Assembly: GCF_014218355.1 (NCBI RefSeq)
Contig: NZ_AP023368.1
Coordinates: forward strand, 2,298,001-2,362,000
Length of the DNA: 64,000 nt
Reading direction: 5' to 3'
Origin: Anaerocolumna chitinilytica
Lineage (GTDB): Bacteria; Bacillota; Clostridia; Lachnospirales; Lachnospiraceae
Positions within the stretch are counted from its first letter, which is position 1, and each line of letters starts with the position of its first letter. Below, one piece after another: positions 16,749 through 24,618 of this stretch. The translations under genes were made by a program, and so were the position numbers. The notes under the pieces were generated by a model. That model did no database searches and was not told the DNA's origin. It saw only the letters and a list, made by a program, of their open reading frames with translations.

Positions 16749-18893
16749 ATGATATTAGATGAGAAGTATTATAGTCAATTGTACGGAGGCTGGATAGGAA
16801 AAGTAATCGGAGTCATTCATGGCGCCAATATTGAAGGCTGGCCCTATGAAAGAATTAAAGAGAGTTTTGGAAATATTGAAGATTATCCGGTGAAATTCAA
16901 AAATTTCTGTTCGGATGATGATATCAATGGACCTCTGTTTTATTTACGGGCTTTGGAGGATTATTATAAGGGGAGTGAGATATCGGAGCAGGAATTAGCA
17001 GATAATATGTTGAATTATGTAGGGGACGGACATGGCTTTTTCTGGTGGGGCGGTTATGGCGTTTCAACTGAGCATACTGCTTATGAGAATTTGCTATCCG
17101 GTATTCTAGCTCCGGATAGCGGCTCCATTGCTCAAAATGGTAGCGCTACGGCAGAACAGATCGGCGGCCAGATTTTTTCGGATTGCTGGGGTCTCGTATA
17201 TCCCGGAAGACCGGGGGAAGCGGCTGCAGTGGCTGCAAAAATGGCATCCATAACTCATGATAGAAATGGAATATATGGAGCAAGATTCATAGCCGCTTGT
17301 ATCTCACAGGCTTTTCTGACAGAAGATATTGATAGTATTATAGAAGCAGGTTTATCCGAGATACCAAAAGAGAGTGAATATGCAAGAATGGCAGAACAAG
17401 TAATCCCTGTATGTAAAGAAAATAATAACGATTGGGAAAAAAGTTTTCTATATGTAAAAGAACATTTTGGATACCAGCATTATGAAGGAAGCTGTCATAT
17501 CATCCCGAATTCGGCAGTTATTCTTTTAGCGTTGATTCATGGGCAGGGGGATTTTAGTAGGACAATCAATATTGGGAATATGTGTGGATGGGATACCGAC
17601 TGTAATGTGGGAAATCTGGGAGCCATCCTGGGTGTTCGCAATGGAATCGATGGCATTGATGGAAAATGGCTTCCGCAAGTCCATGATTTTATCTGTGCAT
17701 CCAGCTCGATTGGTTTTTTAAATATACAGACAGTATCGCAGGTAGCTGCATACTGTGCAAAGATAACCAGCAGAATTTATGACTTGAAACCCGATGATAT
17801 CTGGAAGAGAATATTCGAAAAGGAAGAAGGTTCTTATTTTCATTTCGAATTTCCAACAGCGATCCATGGAATGCGGGCAAGAAGCCATGAGAGTAAGAAA
17901 ATACTTTTATCCAATACAACAGAAGATGCTTATCAAGGAAAGCATTCTCTTAAAATTGTATCACCTTGGACTGACAATGGAGATTCCTTTTATTTGTATT
18001 ATAAACCGTATTACCGTCCGGAGGAATTTGATGACAGCCGGTATAACCCGGAACTTTCACCTACCGTATATCCGGGAGATAGAATAAGGGCTTATTTGAA
18101 AGGGGAGGAGAATGGATGGCAGGCAAACCGTATTAAGGTGGTTCCATACTTCAAAGACAGAATAAAAGATCAGTTGGTTTATTTATATGAATATGAACAA
18201 ATGTTATCCGACCAGTGGGAAAAAATAGAGTTCCAATTACCAAAGGGACATACTGAAATTATAGAAGAAGTTGGCTTTTATGTTGTATGCTTAGAAGGCG
18301 GTATAAGAGAAACACAATTTACAGAAGTTCTCTATCTGGATGAGTTCGAAATCCTTCATCAAGCAGATTATGAAATGGAGTTAAATAGATTACCGTTGGA
18401 GAAATGGAATCCCTTACATGTGCAGCCTGCTCATTTTAGTTATCTCAGGGGAATGCTTCGTATTGAAACAAATGGACTTGCAGTCAGCGGCAGCGGAAAA
18501 CCGGCAGAATGTTATACCGGCAATATCAACTGGAAAAATTACGAATTTAATGTTACGCTAATTCCGGTGAAAGGAGTAAGACATAATGTTTTATTCCGGG
18601 TACAGGGAGGAATTAAAAATATTGCAGTAGGATTAGCGGAGAATAACACAGTTAGATTATACAGAAAAGAGAAGGAATATCAGATTCTGGAGGAGGTTCC
18701 TTTTCATTGGCAGCATGGAGTTTCTTATCAGTTTAAAATTGTGGTAATAAATAAACAGATTGATATATGGGTCAATGATGACAATCTGTTTCAAAAGGAA
18801 ATAGATTCTATTTATGAAAATGGCTGTATTGGATTTGGAAATGATATGGGAAGCCGAACCAACTACACTCATTATAGTATAAAGGAATGTTAA
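16749..18893 (+). CDS. ADP-ribosylglycohydrolase-like protein fused to lectin-like domains
   Basis: A 714-residue protein. Residues 1-~340 form an ADP-ribosylglycohydrolase fold with acidic metal sites at S55-D-D-D58 and D282-T-D284 (GWDTDCNVGN). These are variants of the standard TDDT and GGDTDT signatures. Residues ~365-540 look like a jelly-roll carbohydrate-binding module (SLKIVSPW, FYLYYKPYY, VLYLDEFEIL). Residues ~560-714 resemble a concanavalin-like or DUF1080-type sandwich (GNINWKNYEFNVTLIPV, IDIWVNDDNLF, GCIGFGND). There is no signal peptide, so it acts in the cytoplasm. It follows the permeases by 150 bp in the same direction. The fusion suggests a glycosidase for the imported sugar rather than a protein de-ADP-ribosylase (inference). 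Confidence 0.85.
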   Translation: MILDEKYYSQLYGGWIGKVIGVIHGANIEGWPYERIKESFGNIEDYPVKFKNFCSDDDINGPLFYLRALEDYYKGSEISEQELADNMLNYVGDGHGFFWWGGYGVSTEHTAYENLLSGILAPDSGSIAQNGSATAEQIGGQIFSDCWGLVYPGRPGEAAAVAAKMASITHDRNGIYGARFIAACISQAFLTEDIDSIIEAGLSEIPKESEYARMAEQVIPVCKENNNDWEKSFLYVKEHFGYQHYEGSCHIIPNSAVILLALIHGQGDFSRTINIGNMCGWDTDCNVGNLGAILGVRNGIDGIDGKWLPQVHDFICASSSIGFLNIQTVSQVAAYCAKITSRIYDLKPDDIWKRIFEKEEGSYFHFEFPTAIHGMRARSHESKKILLSNTTEDAYQGKHSLKIVSPWTDNGDSFYLYYKPYYRPEEFDDSRYNPELSPTVYPGDRIRAYLKGEENGWQANRIKVVPYFKDRIKDQLVYLYEYEQMLSDQWEKIEFQLPKGHTEIIEEVGFYVVCLEGGIRETQFTEVLYLDEFEILHQADYEMELNRLPLEKWNPLHVQPAHFSYLRGMLRIETNGLAVSGSGKPAECYTGNINWKNYEFNVTLIPVKGVRHNVLFRVQGGIKNIAVGLAENNTVRLYRKEKEYQILEEVPFHWQHGVSYQFKIVVINKQIDIWVNDDNLFQKEIDSIYENGCIGFGNDMGSRTNYTHYSIKEC

Positions 18894-18928
18894 GTTATAC
18901 AAGAAAATCAATTGTGTAATTATAAGAA

Positions 18929-18967
18929 AAAGGCGGCGCTGTCAATGGAATATATGGCGCCGCCTTT
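18929..18967. terminator. Bidirectional terminator
   Basis: An 11-bp GC-rich stem (AAAGGCGGCGC at 18929-18939, GCGCCGCCTTT at 18957-18967) is flanked by A-rich sequence upstream and T-rich sequence downstream. It serves the convergent genes on both sides. Confidence 0.8.
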
Positions 18968-18980
18968 GTATAAGTTAAAG

Positions 18981-19220
18981 TTACTTCCAATCTGAAAGCC
19001 AGGTTTTGTCATTTGCAATAGCAGTAACTACTTCCTCTCCGGATTTAAAATTGTCAAAAGTTCCTTTGTTAATTTCGCTGATAGCTTTACTTAACAGGTT
19101 TTCGTAATAAGCTTCCGGTGTTATATCGGTTGTGGTTTGGTAGAAATGTTGCTGGGATTCAGATGAGGCTATTCGTGCATACTCGTTTTTAACTTGGGCG
19201 ATGAGTTTATCACGGTTCAT
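18981..19220 (-). CDS. Hypothetical 79-residue protein
   Basis: Read from ATG at 19220, which has AAAGGAG eight bases upstream. Longer upstream frames lack a ribosome site. The product (opening MNRDKLIAQVKNEYARIASS) is predicted to be mostly helical and polar, with alternating charged residues and a C-terminal TAIANDKTWLSDWK. It has no signal peptide, membrane segment or cysteine. I do not recognise a family. It shares a bidirectional terminator with the preceding operon, so it is an independent unit. Confidence 0.65.
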   Translation of the reverse strand: MNRDKLIAQVKNEYARIASSESQQHFYQTTTDITPEAYYENLLSKAISEINKGTFDNFKSGEEVVTAIANDKTWLSDWK

Positions 19221-19499
19221 ATAATGTACTCCTTTACGTAGTAAGTTTATTTTTTTATTACAAGGTTTTCGGCGGCTGCAGTTATTATTGTCAGGTAAAA
19301 GAATATTATTCATCTTTCCGGCTTGTACATCATTTGGCAATAAAATTAATATGGAGATGAAAGGATGCTTGCAAAGTAAACTCTGCAAGACCTGTTGAGT
19401 CTATAACTTGGATGGTATATAATACTGTTAAATAATGCTCAGTCAAAATCTGGAGTTTATTTGAATATGAAATTTGATTGATTTTTTGGGGTGAAACAT

Positions 19500-20663
19500 A
19501 TGAAAATAAAAAATAAAGTACTGAAAAGAATATTGATAGCGTTATCCATTGTTATTGTGCTCTTCATTATGCTATTGGCAATATTATTTATCTTCTTCAT
19601 CAAAAGACCAACACATATCAATGACTTCAGTAAAACAGAAGTAAACAAATGGAACAAAATAACCTTATCCAGTCCGGTGAAATCAGGAGATGGCTCAGAG
19701 TATTACCTGCTGACCAAAAGAGGTAACAGCAACAAATGGATTATCTTCTTTTCGGGCGGCGGAATGAATTGGGATGTAAATAGTACGGCTGCACCTATTA
19801 CTATTTCCAGTATACTTCGTGGGAAGGCACTTACCTACTTTAACAATATTCCATTTTATAAGCTCAATACCATGGGCGGAATCTTAGAAGCGGACAACAA
19901 AAGAAATCCGTTCAATGACTGGAATATTATCTATATTCCTTACAGTACCGGCGATTTTCATATCGGGAATAATACTGTGACATATCAAAAAAATGATATA
20001 ACCCATTCTTCTTATCACAATGGAAGAACCAATGTTCTTGCGTCCTTAGACTGGTTTTTTAGTAATGCAGAACATCCGGATAAATTATTCATATGCGGTG
20101 AAAGTGCCGGAGGCTTTGGAGCCGCTTTCTGGACGCCGTATATTGCTGAGAAGGAACCAGATACACAGATCTTCGAGTATTCTGACAGCTCCTATATTAC
20201 AACGAATAGATGGAAAGATATTATTAATACCTATTGGAATGCTGATTTTAAAAATAACTTTGGTTATGAACCTCAAGCAGATTTGATTACAGCGGCCTTT
20301 TCTTACGATGCCGCTGCATATCCCAATATAACTTTTTTACAGTCAAATACCCTATATGACAACTTGCTCATAAACTTTCAGAAGAGATTGAATGGAGTTT
20401 GGAAGGGTGATTCAGAGTATAAAGATATATGGTCGAAACAAATGCTTATCTCAATGAAAAAATTAGCAGAAACTTATAAGAACTATAACTATTTTATAAC
20501 GGACTACTCACTTGACCCTAAGAAAGGAACAACCCCTCATACTTTAAGTGTTGCAAACAGCTTTTATGATGCAAAGGAAGAGGAAATCAGTCTTTGCGAT
20601 TGGTTATATAATACTGTAGAGAATGGTTTGCAACAGAGAGTAGGAACGAAATTTCTTCCGTAA
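19500..20663 (+). CDS. Pectinacetylesterase-family (Notum-like) hydrolase, membrane anchored
   Basis: A serine hydrolase of 387 residues from ATG 19500, with GGGGTG upstream; a GTG nine bases earlier lies inside that site. An N-terminal transmembrane anchor (about residues 10-35) puts the enzyme outside the cell. The family blocks are IIFFSGGGMNWD (oxyanion strand), IYIPYSTGDFHIGN and GESAGGFGAAFW with nucleophile S202. The late PHTLSVANSF segment holds the likely histidine. Members deacetylate pectin or, in the Notum branch, remove other acyl groups. The pectin cysteine of IPYCTGD is serine here. Pectin deacetylation would fit the fibre-degrading setting. Confidence 0.82.
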   Translation: MKIKNKVLKRILIALSIVIVLFIMLLAILFIFFIKRPTHINDFSKTEVNKWNKITLSSPVKSGDGSEYYLLTKRGNSNKWIIFFSGGGMNWDVNSTAAPITISSILRGKALTYFNNIPFYKLNTMGGILEADNKRNPFNDWNIIYIPYSTGDFHIGNNTVTYQKNDITHSSYHNGRTNVLASLDWFFSNAEHPDKLFICGESAGGFGAAFWTPYIAEKEPDTQIFEYSDSSYITTNRWKDIINTYWNADFKNNFGYEPQADLITAAFSYDAAAYPNITFLQSNTLYDNLLINFQKRLNGVWKGDSEYKDIWSKQMLISMKKLAETYKNYNYFITDYSLDPKKGTTPHTLSVANSFYDAKEEEISLCDWLYNTVENGLQQRVGTKFLP

Positions 20664-20665
20664 AT

Positions 20666-21496
20666 TTACTGCCAGGTTATCTGTAAGGGATCTCTATCTA
20701 CCAGCCGTTTAAATGTGTAATTGGGATATCCTGCAATTATTGCGCCTGTAACACTTCTGCCTTCAGGAAGCTTTAAGAGTTGAAGCAAAGGCTCATACCC
20801 AGCCCCAGCACAATACTCAAACAAACCGGACCAGCAGGTACCTAATCCAAGAGAAGGTGCATAAAGCTGGGTATAGGCAAGTGCAAAATGGGTATTGTCT
20901 CTGCCGAGATGAAAGCTGCTGTTATCCGCCGTTGCGATGATGAGGCAGGGCGCATCCCGTAATATCGTATCCTCTCCATATTGGAAATAGCGCTGGATTG
21001 TATTTGCAGTGTTTTCCGACCAGGGGGATTTTCCTAAGACGCCGTTTCTTAAATCTTCCTTTGCCCAATCCGCAATTGCAGCTGTGATTCCTTTTAAGGT
21101 AACTGAATCATCTACGACGTGGTATGATACACCCTGAGAGTTGCAGGCGGTAGGTGCAAAAGGTGCAATAGCAAGGAGCTCTTGAATGGTTTCTCTCGGA
21201 ATGCGTTTTCTTTGGAATGAACGAACTGATCTCCGGGAACGGAGAAAATGAGCTGCCATGTCGGCATTCAGTATGGAAGGTGCTTCAAGTAAGACCTGAT
21301 TAGCCAGTGGTGCCAACTTGTGGTCCAGGGCACCATTAGGGCAAACAGCCACACAGTGCCCGCAGGCTATACAGAAATTATCAACTACCTCTGGACCATG
21401 TTCTCCCATACCGAGAGTACCGCGGCAGACCTTCACACAAAGGCCGCATTTTATACATTTATACTGATTCACTTGGATGAAATTTTCTGATGTCAT
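20666..21496 (-). CDS. Nitroreductase with N-terminal 2x[4Fe-4S] ferredoxin domain
   Basis: About 276 residues from ATG 21496; a GTG nine bases earlier overlaps the preceding stop. Residues ~10-60 hold two [4Fe-4S] motifs, CIKCGLCVKVC and CIACGHCVAVCP. The rest is an FMN-dependent nitroreductase fold beginning FLRSRRSVRSFQRKRIP, with APTACNSQGV for FMN binding and GLGTCWSG near the end. The fusion lets ferredoxin-type clusters feed electrons to FMN, as in other clostridial members. It is the last gene of the SDR-NTF2-nitroreductase operon and ends two bases from the convergent esterase gene. Confidence 0.88.
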   Translation of the reverse strand: MTSENFIQVNQYKCIKCGLCVKVCRGTLGMGEHGPEVVDNFCIACGHCVAVCPNGALDHKLAPLANQVLLEAPSILNADMAAHFLRSRRSVRSFQRKRIPRETIQELLAIAPFAPTACNSQGVSYHVVDDSVTLKGITAAIADWAKEDLRNGVLGKSPWSENTANTIQRYFQYGEDTILRDAPCLIIATADNSSFHLGRDNTHFALAYTQLYAPSLGLGTCWSGLFEYCAGAGYEPLLQLLKLPEGRSVTGAIIAGYPNYTFKRLVDRDPLQITWQ

Positions 21497-21497
21497 A

Positions 21498-21914
21498 TTA
21501 TTCACCGGCCAATATGATACTCAAGGTTTTGATTTTATCATTAGCAAGAGTAAAATAGAAATCAAGCGGTACTGGACTGCCATCGAAATCTCCTGAGATG
21601 GTGGCGGTGACAACTGTCATACCGTTTTTTTCTGCACAGTTAGTGATATCGGTCATAACATTTGCATCCTTGTTTGCCTTTAGAATATACTCGCTGACAG
21701 CTTTGGCACCATGATATTCTTCTCCTTCGTCAACTAATATGGCATTCTCTGCAAAGCAGGCAGCGAGCAGGGCAGCGTCATAAGTATCTGAGGCATGATA
21801 ATAGGCTGCAATTGGCTGAGGCAATGATATTACTTTGCTGTCAGGAACATTTTTGCTTAGCTCTTGAAAAGATATGTTGGCTGGTTTGGATGATTGAAAG
21901 TTATCGTTTTTCAT
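21498..21914 (-). CDS. NTF2/SnoaL-like protein
   Basis: A 138-residue protein of the nuclear transport factor 2 / SnoaL-like (ketosteroid isomerase-type) fold. It has the typical start QPIAAYYHASDTYDAALLAACFAENAILVDEGEEYHGAKAVSEYI and a beta-rich end (DITNCAEKNGMTVVTATISGDFDGSPVPLDFYF). These small cone-shaped proteins act as isomerases, cyclases or ligand binders. An AAAGGAG site precedes the ATG. It sits 11 bp after the SDR gene and one base before the nitroreductase start, so it is part of the same operon, whose upstream region carries the WYL operator. Confidence 0.82.
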   Translation of the reverse strand: MKNDNFQSSKPANISFQELSKNVPDSKVISLPQPIAAYYHASDTYDAALLAACFAENAILVDEGEEYHGAKAVSEYILKANKDANVMTDITNCAEKNGMTVVTATISGDFDGSPVPLDFYFTLANDKIKTLSIILAGE

Positions 21915-21925
21915 AATATTCTCCT

Positions 21926-22729
21926 TTAAAGTGTGCGGACAATGCCGCCGTCAATTGTATGCTCGGCACCAACAATATAGGAAGCACGATCGGATACCAG
22001 AAAAGCAACAAGTTCTGCTACTTCCTCCGGGCGTGCTGTACGTCCTATTGGGATACCGCCAAGAGAGTCCATCAAAGCTTGCCGGGCGTTTTTATAGTCG
22101 CATTCACGTTCCTGTGCCATGCGCTCGATGAGTCTTTCGGCAGCTTTTGTCTCTGTAAAGCCGGGGGCAACACTGTTTATGCGGATGCCCTTAGGAGCTA
22201 GTTCTGTTGCAAGAGCCTTGCTATAGTTTGCAAGAGCTGCTTTGGCCGCCGAATAGGCCATTGTGTTTTCTCCGGGGAATCTTCGCTGTATGGAGGTGAT
22301 ATGAAGGATAACACCATAGCCTTGCTTTATCATTGGTGGCAGCAATCCGCGGTCCAAACGAACTGCAGCAAATAAATTGGTGTCGAAGGTTCGCTGCCAG
22401 TCTGTATCGGTTTGCTTTAGAACGCCGCCAGTCGGGGTTGAAGAGCCTCCCACATTATTAACAAGAATATCTACACCTCCAAAGCGCTCAAGTATATATT
22501 CCACAATTTTATTAGTACCCTCAGGCGTGCTGATATCTACCTGAATAAATAACTCAGAATCCTTTAATTCATCCGGGGCTGAGCGGGCAGTTGTGATGAC
22601 GGTTGCTCCGGCTTTGGTAAGACGTTTAACAATCGCTTCCCCCATGCCGCCCTTTGTCCCGCCGGTAACAAGAACGCGTTTGCCGGCCAGTTCCTTGGAA
22701 TCAATCATTATATGGCCCGAATTTTCCAT
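21926..22729 (-). CDS. SDR family oxidoreductase
   Basis: 267 residues from ATG 22729, chosen because AGGAGGT lies just upstream; a longer frame reaching 22801 would run through the operator. The cofactor motif is TGGTKGGMG and the NNVGG motif follows strand four. The catalytic serine and Tyr-x-x-x-Lys lie in ITSIQRRFPGENTMAYSAAKAAL, and the C-terminal GAEHTIDGG ending is typical. It is the first gene of a three-gene operon with the NTF2-like and nitroreductase genes, probably under control of the adjacent WYL regulator. Substrate unknown. Confidence 0.9.
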   Translation of the reverse strand: MENSGHIMIDSKELAGKRVLVTGGTKGGMGEAIVKRLTKAGATVITTARSAPDELKDSELFIQVDISTPEGTNKIVEYILERFGGVDILVNNVGGSSTPTGGVLKQTDTDWQRTFDTNLFAAVRLDRGLLPPMIKQGYGVILHITSIQRRFPGENTMAYSAAKAALANYSKALATELAPKGIRINSVAPGFTETKAAERLIERMAQERECDYKNARQALMDSLGGIPIGRTARPEEVAELVAFLVSDRASYIVGAEHTIDGGIVRTL

Positions 22730-22786
22730 AAATGTAACCTCCTGTTTTTGTATTATGATTGTTATCATGTATTGATTATAGCAACT

Positions 22787-22814
22787 ATAACTTGACAACA
22801 TCGAGTCAGGTTAT
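22787..22814. promoter_or_regulatory. Operator of the WYL regulator, site 1
   Basis: An inverted repeat with 10-base arms ATAACTTGAC (22787-22796) and GTCAGGTTAT (22805-22814) separated by 8 bases. On the minus strand it reads ATAACCTGAC, 8 bases, GTCAAGTTAT, identical in all 20 arm bases to the plus-strand reading of site 2 upstream of the WYL gene. Six bases further downstream on the minus strand is TATAAT, the -10 of the SDR operon, so the site covers the -35 region. Confidence 0.85.
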
Positions 22815-22815
22815 A

Positions 22816-23718
22816 TTAATATTTTCTGATAATCAGTTCTAATTCCTTCCGAAGGATATCGCGTATATTCTGAGGAGCTAGCACTTCAATATCAGCGCCA
22901 AAAGAAAGGATATACTGAATCAACCATCTATTATCCGGCAAAGAGGTGGTAATGGTGAAGGAATCATCTTTATTTTTAATAATGTCATTTTCGTCAAATT
23001 CATCGTACACCCGATATGCTCCTTGAGCAGATATCTTCAGGCGTACCTCAATCCAGCTCTGTGTTTTTTCTATCTGGTTGTTGTCTGATGATTCCTTAAG
23101 AGACTTTTCCGAGAAAAGCTCTTCCGTCATCACAACATCAGACATACGTGTGATTTTAAAGAATCTATCTGTGTTTTTCGTCAAACAAAACCCTTGCAGG
23201 TACCAGGCATTTACTTTGAACACGAGTTTAACCGGTTCTACTATACGGAAGCTTTTTTCACCGGAAGAACTATAATAATTGAATTCCAGGATTCGGCGGC
23301 TTAATATCGCATCTTTTATAATTGTAAATTGGGATGCTCTTTTTTCATCACTACCCCATGGACTGAAATCCACTTCAATCCAATTTGTCCGGTTTTTGTT
23401 AAAAAGACTGTTCAGTTTGGCAAGAACTTTATCTGTCTCCGGAGCCTGTGTAATTGAGAGTCCCTGCAGTGCATATAGAATCTCGTTTTGTTCCCGTTCG
23501 GAAAGTACGGATTTATCAAGAACGTAATCATCAAGCAATGAGATACCGCCGCCTTTTCCCTGGCTCGCATAGATTGGTATCCCTGCGGAAGATAAGGTAT
23601 CGATATCCCGGTAAATTGTTCTTACCGATACCTCAAAGCGTTCTGCCAGTTCTTTGGCGGTTATCGTTTTTTTATGAAGTAAAATATAAACGATTTGAAA
23701 CAATCTGTTTATCTGCAT
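22816..23718 (-). CDS. WYL-domain transcriptional regulator (YafY/PafC type)
   Basis: A 300-residue regulator. The N-terminal helix-turn-helix reads ITAKELAERFEVSVRTIYRDIDTLSSAGIPIYASQGKGGGISLL, the classic DeoR-like opening of this family. A central WYL domain follows (RILEFNYYSSSGEKSFRIVEPVKLVFKVNAWYLQGFCLTKNTDRFF) with the W-Y-L triad, and a C-terminal WCX extension ends it (DNRWLIQYILSFGADIEVLAP). The downstream operon carries an operator whose copy also lies before this gene, so it likely controls itself and the SDR operon. The stop is two bases from operator site 1. The ligand is unknown. Confidence 0.93.
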   Translation of the reverse strand: MQINRLFQIVYILLHKKTITAKELAERFEVSVRTIYRDIDTLSSAGIPIYASQGKGGGISLLDDYVLDKSVLSEREQNEILYALQGLSITQAPETDKVLAKLNSLFNKNRTNWIEVDFSPWGSDEKRASQFTIIKDAILSRRILEFNYYSSSGEKSFRIVEPVKLVFKVNAWYLQGFCLTKNTDRFFKITRMSDVVMTEELFSEKSLKESSDNNQIEKTQSWIEVRLKISAQGAYRVYDEFDENDIIKNKDDSFTITTSLPDNRWLIQYILSFGADIEVLAPQNIRDILRKELELIIRKY

Positions 23719-23759
23719 TGTACCATCTCCTTAATCTTCTTAATCTCATTATAAAACGG

Positions 23760-23787
23760 ATAACCTGACAATAGCATGTCAAGTTAT
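23760..23787. promoter_or_regulatory. Operator of the WYL regulator, site 2
   Basis: Arms ATAACCTGAC (23760-23769) and GTCAAGTTAT (23778-23787) with an 8-base spacer, 41 bases upstream of the WYL start codon. Read toward the gene, the site is followed after six bases by TATAAT, the same geometry as at site 1. This supports autoregulation. Confidence 0.85.
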
Positions 23788-23819
23788 CTGCTGAGTATGC
23801 AATTAATGCAGAAAAAGTA

Positions 23820-23848
23820 TTGACAATTAATGAATGTTCGTTTATTAT
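23820..23848 (+). promoter_or_regulatory. Promoter and operator of the tetR-lon regulator gene
   Basis: A near-consensus vegetative promoter: TTGACA (23820-23825), 17-base spacer, TATTAT (23843-23848). The spacer contains AATGAATGTTCGTTT, a near match to the perfect palindrome before lon. A repressor bound here would block the promoter, which implies autoregulation. Confidence 0.7.
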
Positions 23849-23947
23849 AAAAATACGTTGAAAATAAGAAGTTTAATCAAAGGTAGTTTTCAACTATGGA
23901 TTCAGTAATATTAAATCGTAGATTTGATATTCACGAAGGGTGATATC

Positions 23948-24514
23948 ATGAGAAAAAAAGATGATGAAAAAGAAAGAAGCATAAAAGAAGCGGTAATCAA
24001 ACTCATACTTGAGGAAGGTTTTCATGGTGCTTCTATCTCAAAAATCGCGAAGATGGCTGGGGTTTCACCGGCAACCGTGTATATCTATTATCAGAATAAA
24101 GAAGACATGCTCCAGAATATATATAATGAATATTCTGAAGACATTTTTGATTATTTACTTAGCTGTGTTGACTTAAAGATGGACGGGCAGCAGCTCATTG
24201 AGATACTCATTCGAAGTTATTATAACTATATCATTCAAAATAAGGAAATCTTTAGTTTTGTAGAGCAGTTTTCCAATTGTCCCTCCCTGGTTAACAGCTG
24301 CTCAGGAAAAAAGGGAGTATGTCATATTTACAGCCTGATTGAAGATATGAAGAATAAGCAGATCATTAAGAATTACCGTTATGATAATCTGTTAGCAATA
24401 ATCTTTTATCCGGTCAAAGCCATCGCAGCTGATAATCATAAAAGCGAGGAAGAGAGAGCTGAATTATTAAAGGAGATGATTATAATCATACAGGATGCGG
24501 TACTAATACATTAG
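23948..24514 (+). CDS. TetR-family regulator next to lon
   Basis: 188 residues from ATG 23948, with GAAGGGTG upstream. The TetR helix-turn-helix is FHGASISKIAKMAGVSPATVYIYYQNKEDML. The C-terminal ligand domain is helical and cysteine-containing (CPSLVNSCSGKKGVC), which could sense redox state or a thiol-reactive compound (inference). It is followed 104 bp later by the Lon protease gene. Related palindromes precede both genes, so it probably represses itself and lon. Confidence 0.88.
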   Translation: MRKKDDEKERSIKEAVIKLILEEGFHGASISKIAKMAGVSPATVYIYYQNKEDMLQNIYNEYSEDIFDYLLSCVDLKMDGQQLIEILIRSYYNYIIQNKEIFSFVEQFSNCPSLVNSCSGKKGVCHIYSLIEDMKNKQIIKNYRYDNLLAIIFYPVKAIAADNHKSEEERAELLKEMIIIIQDAVLIH

Positions 24515-24578
24515 AAGTTTCAGCGAGATGTTTTTGTAAAATACGCAAAGAAATCTCGCAATTATTAACACTTTATAA

Positions 24579-24596
24579 TAAATGAATATTCATTTA
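24579..24596. promoter_or_regulatory. Perfect 18-bp palindrome before lon
   Basis: TAAATGAATATTCATTTA is fully self-complementary. It directly abuts a TATAAT -10 (24574-24579) and ends 23 bases before the lon start. It matches the imperfect site before the TetR gene, so it is the likely TetR operator on lon. Confidence 0.75.
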
Positions 24597-24618
24597 AACA
24601 GAAAGAAAGGGTGATAGT

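Noticed and set aside
22730..22801. A longer SDR start at 22801
   Set aside because: It would translate through the promoter and operator, and the ribosome site AGGAGGT fits ATG 22729.
24521..24561. GCGAGAT/ATCTCGC hairpin after the first TetR gene
   Set aside because: The loop is long and no T-run follows, so it cannot be called a terminator with confidence.
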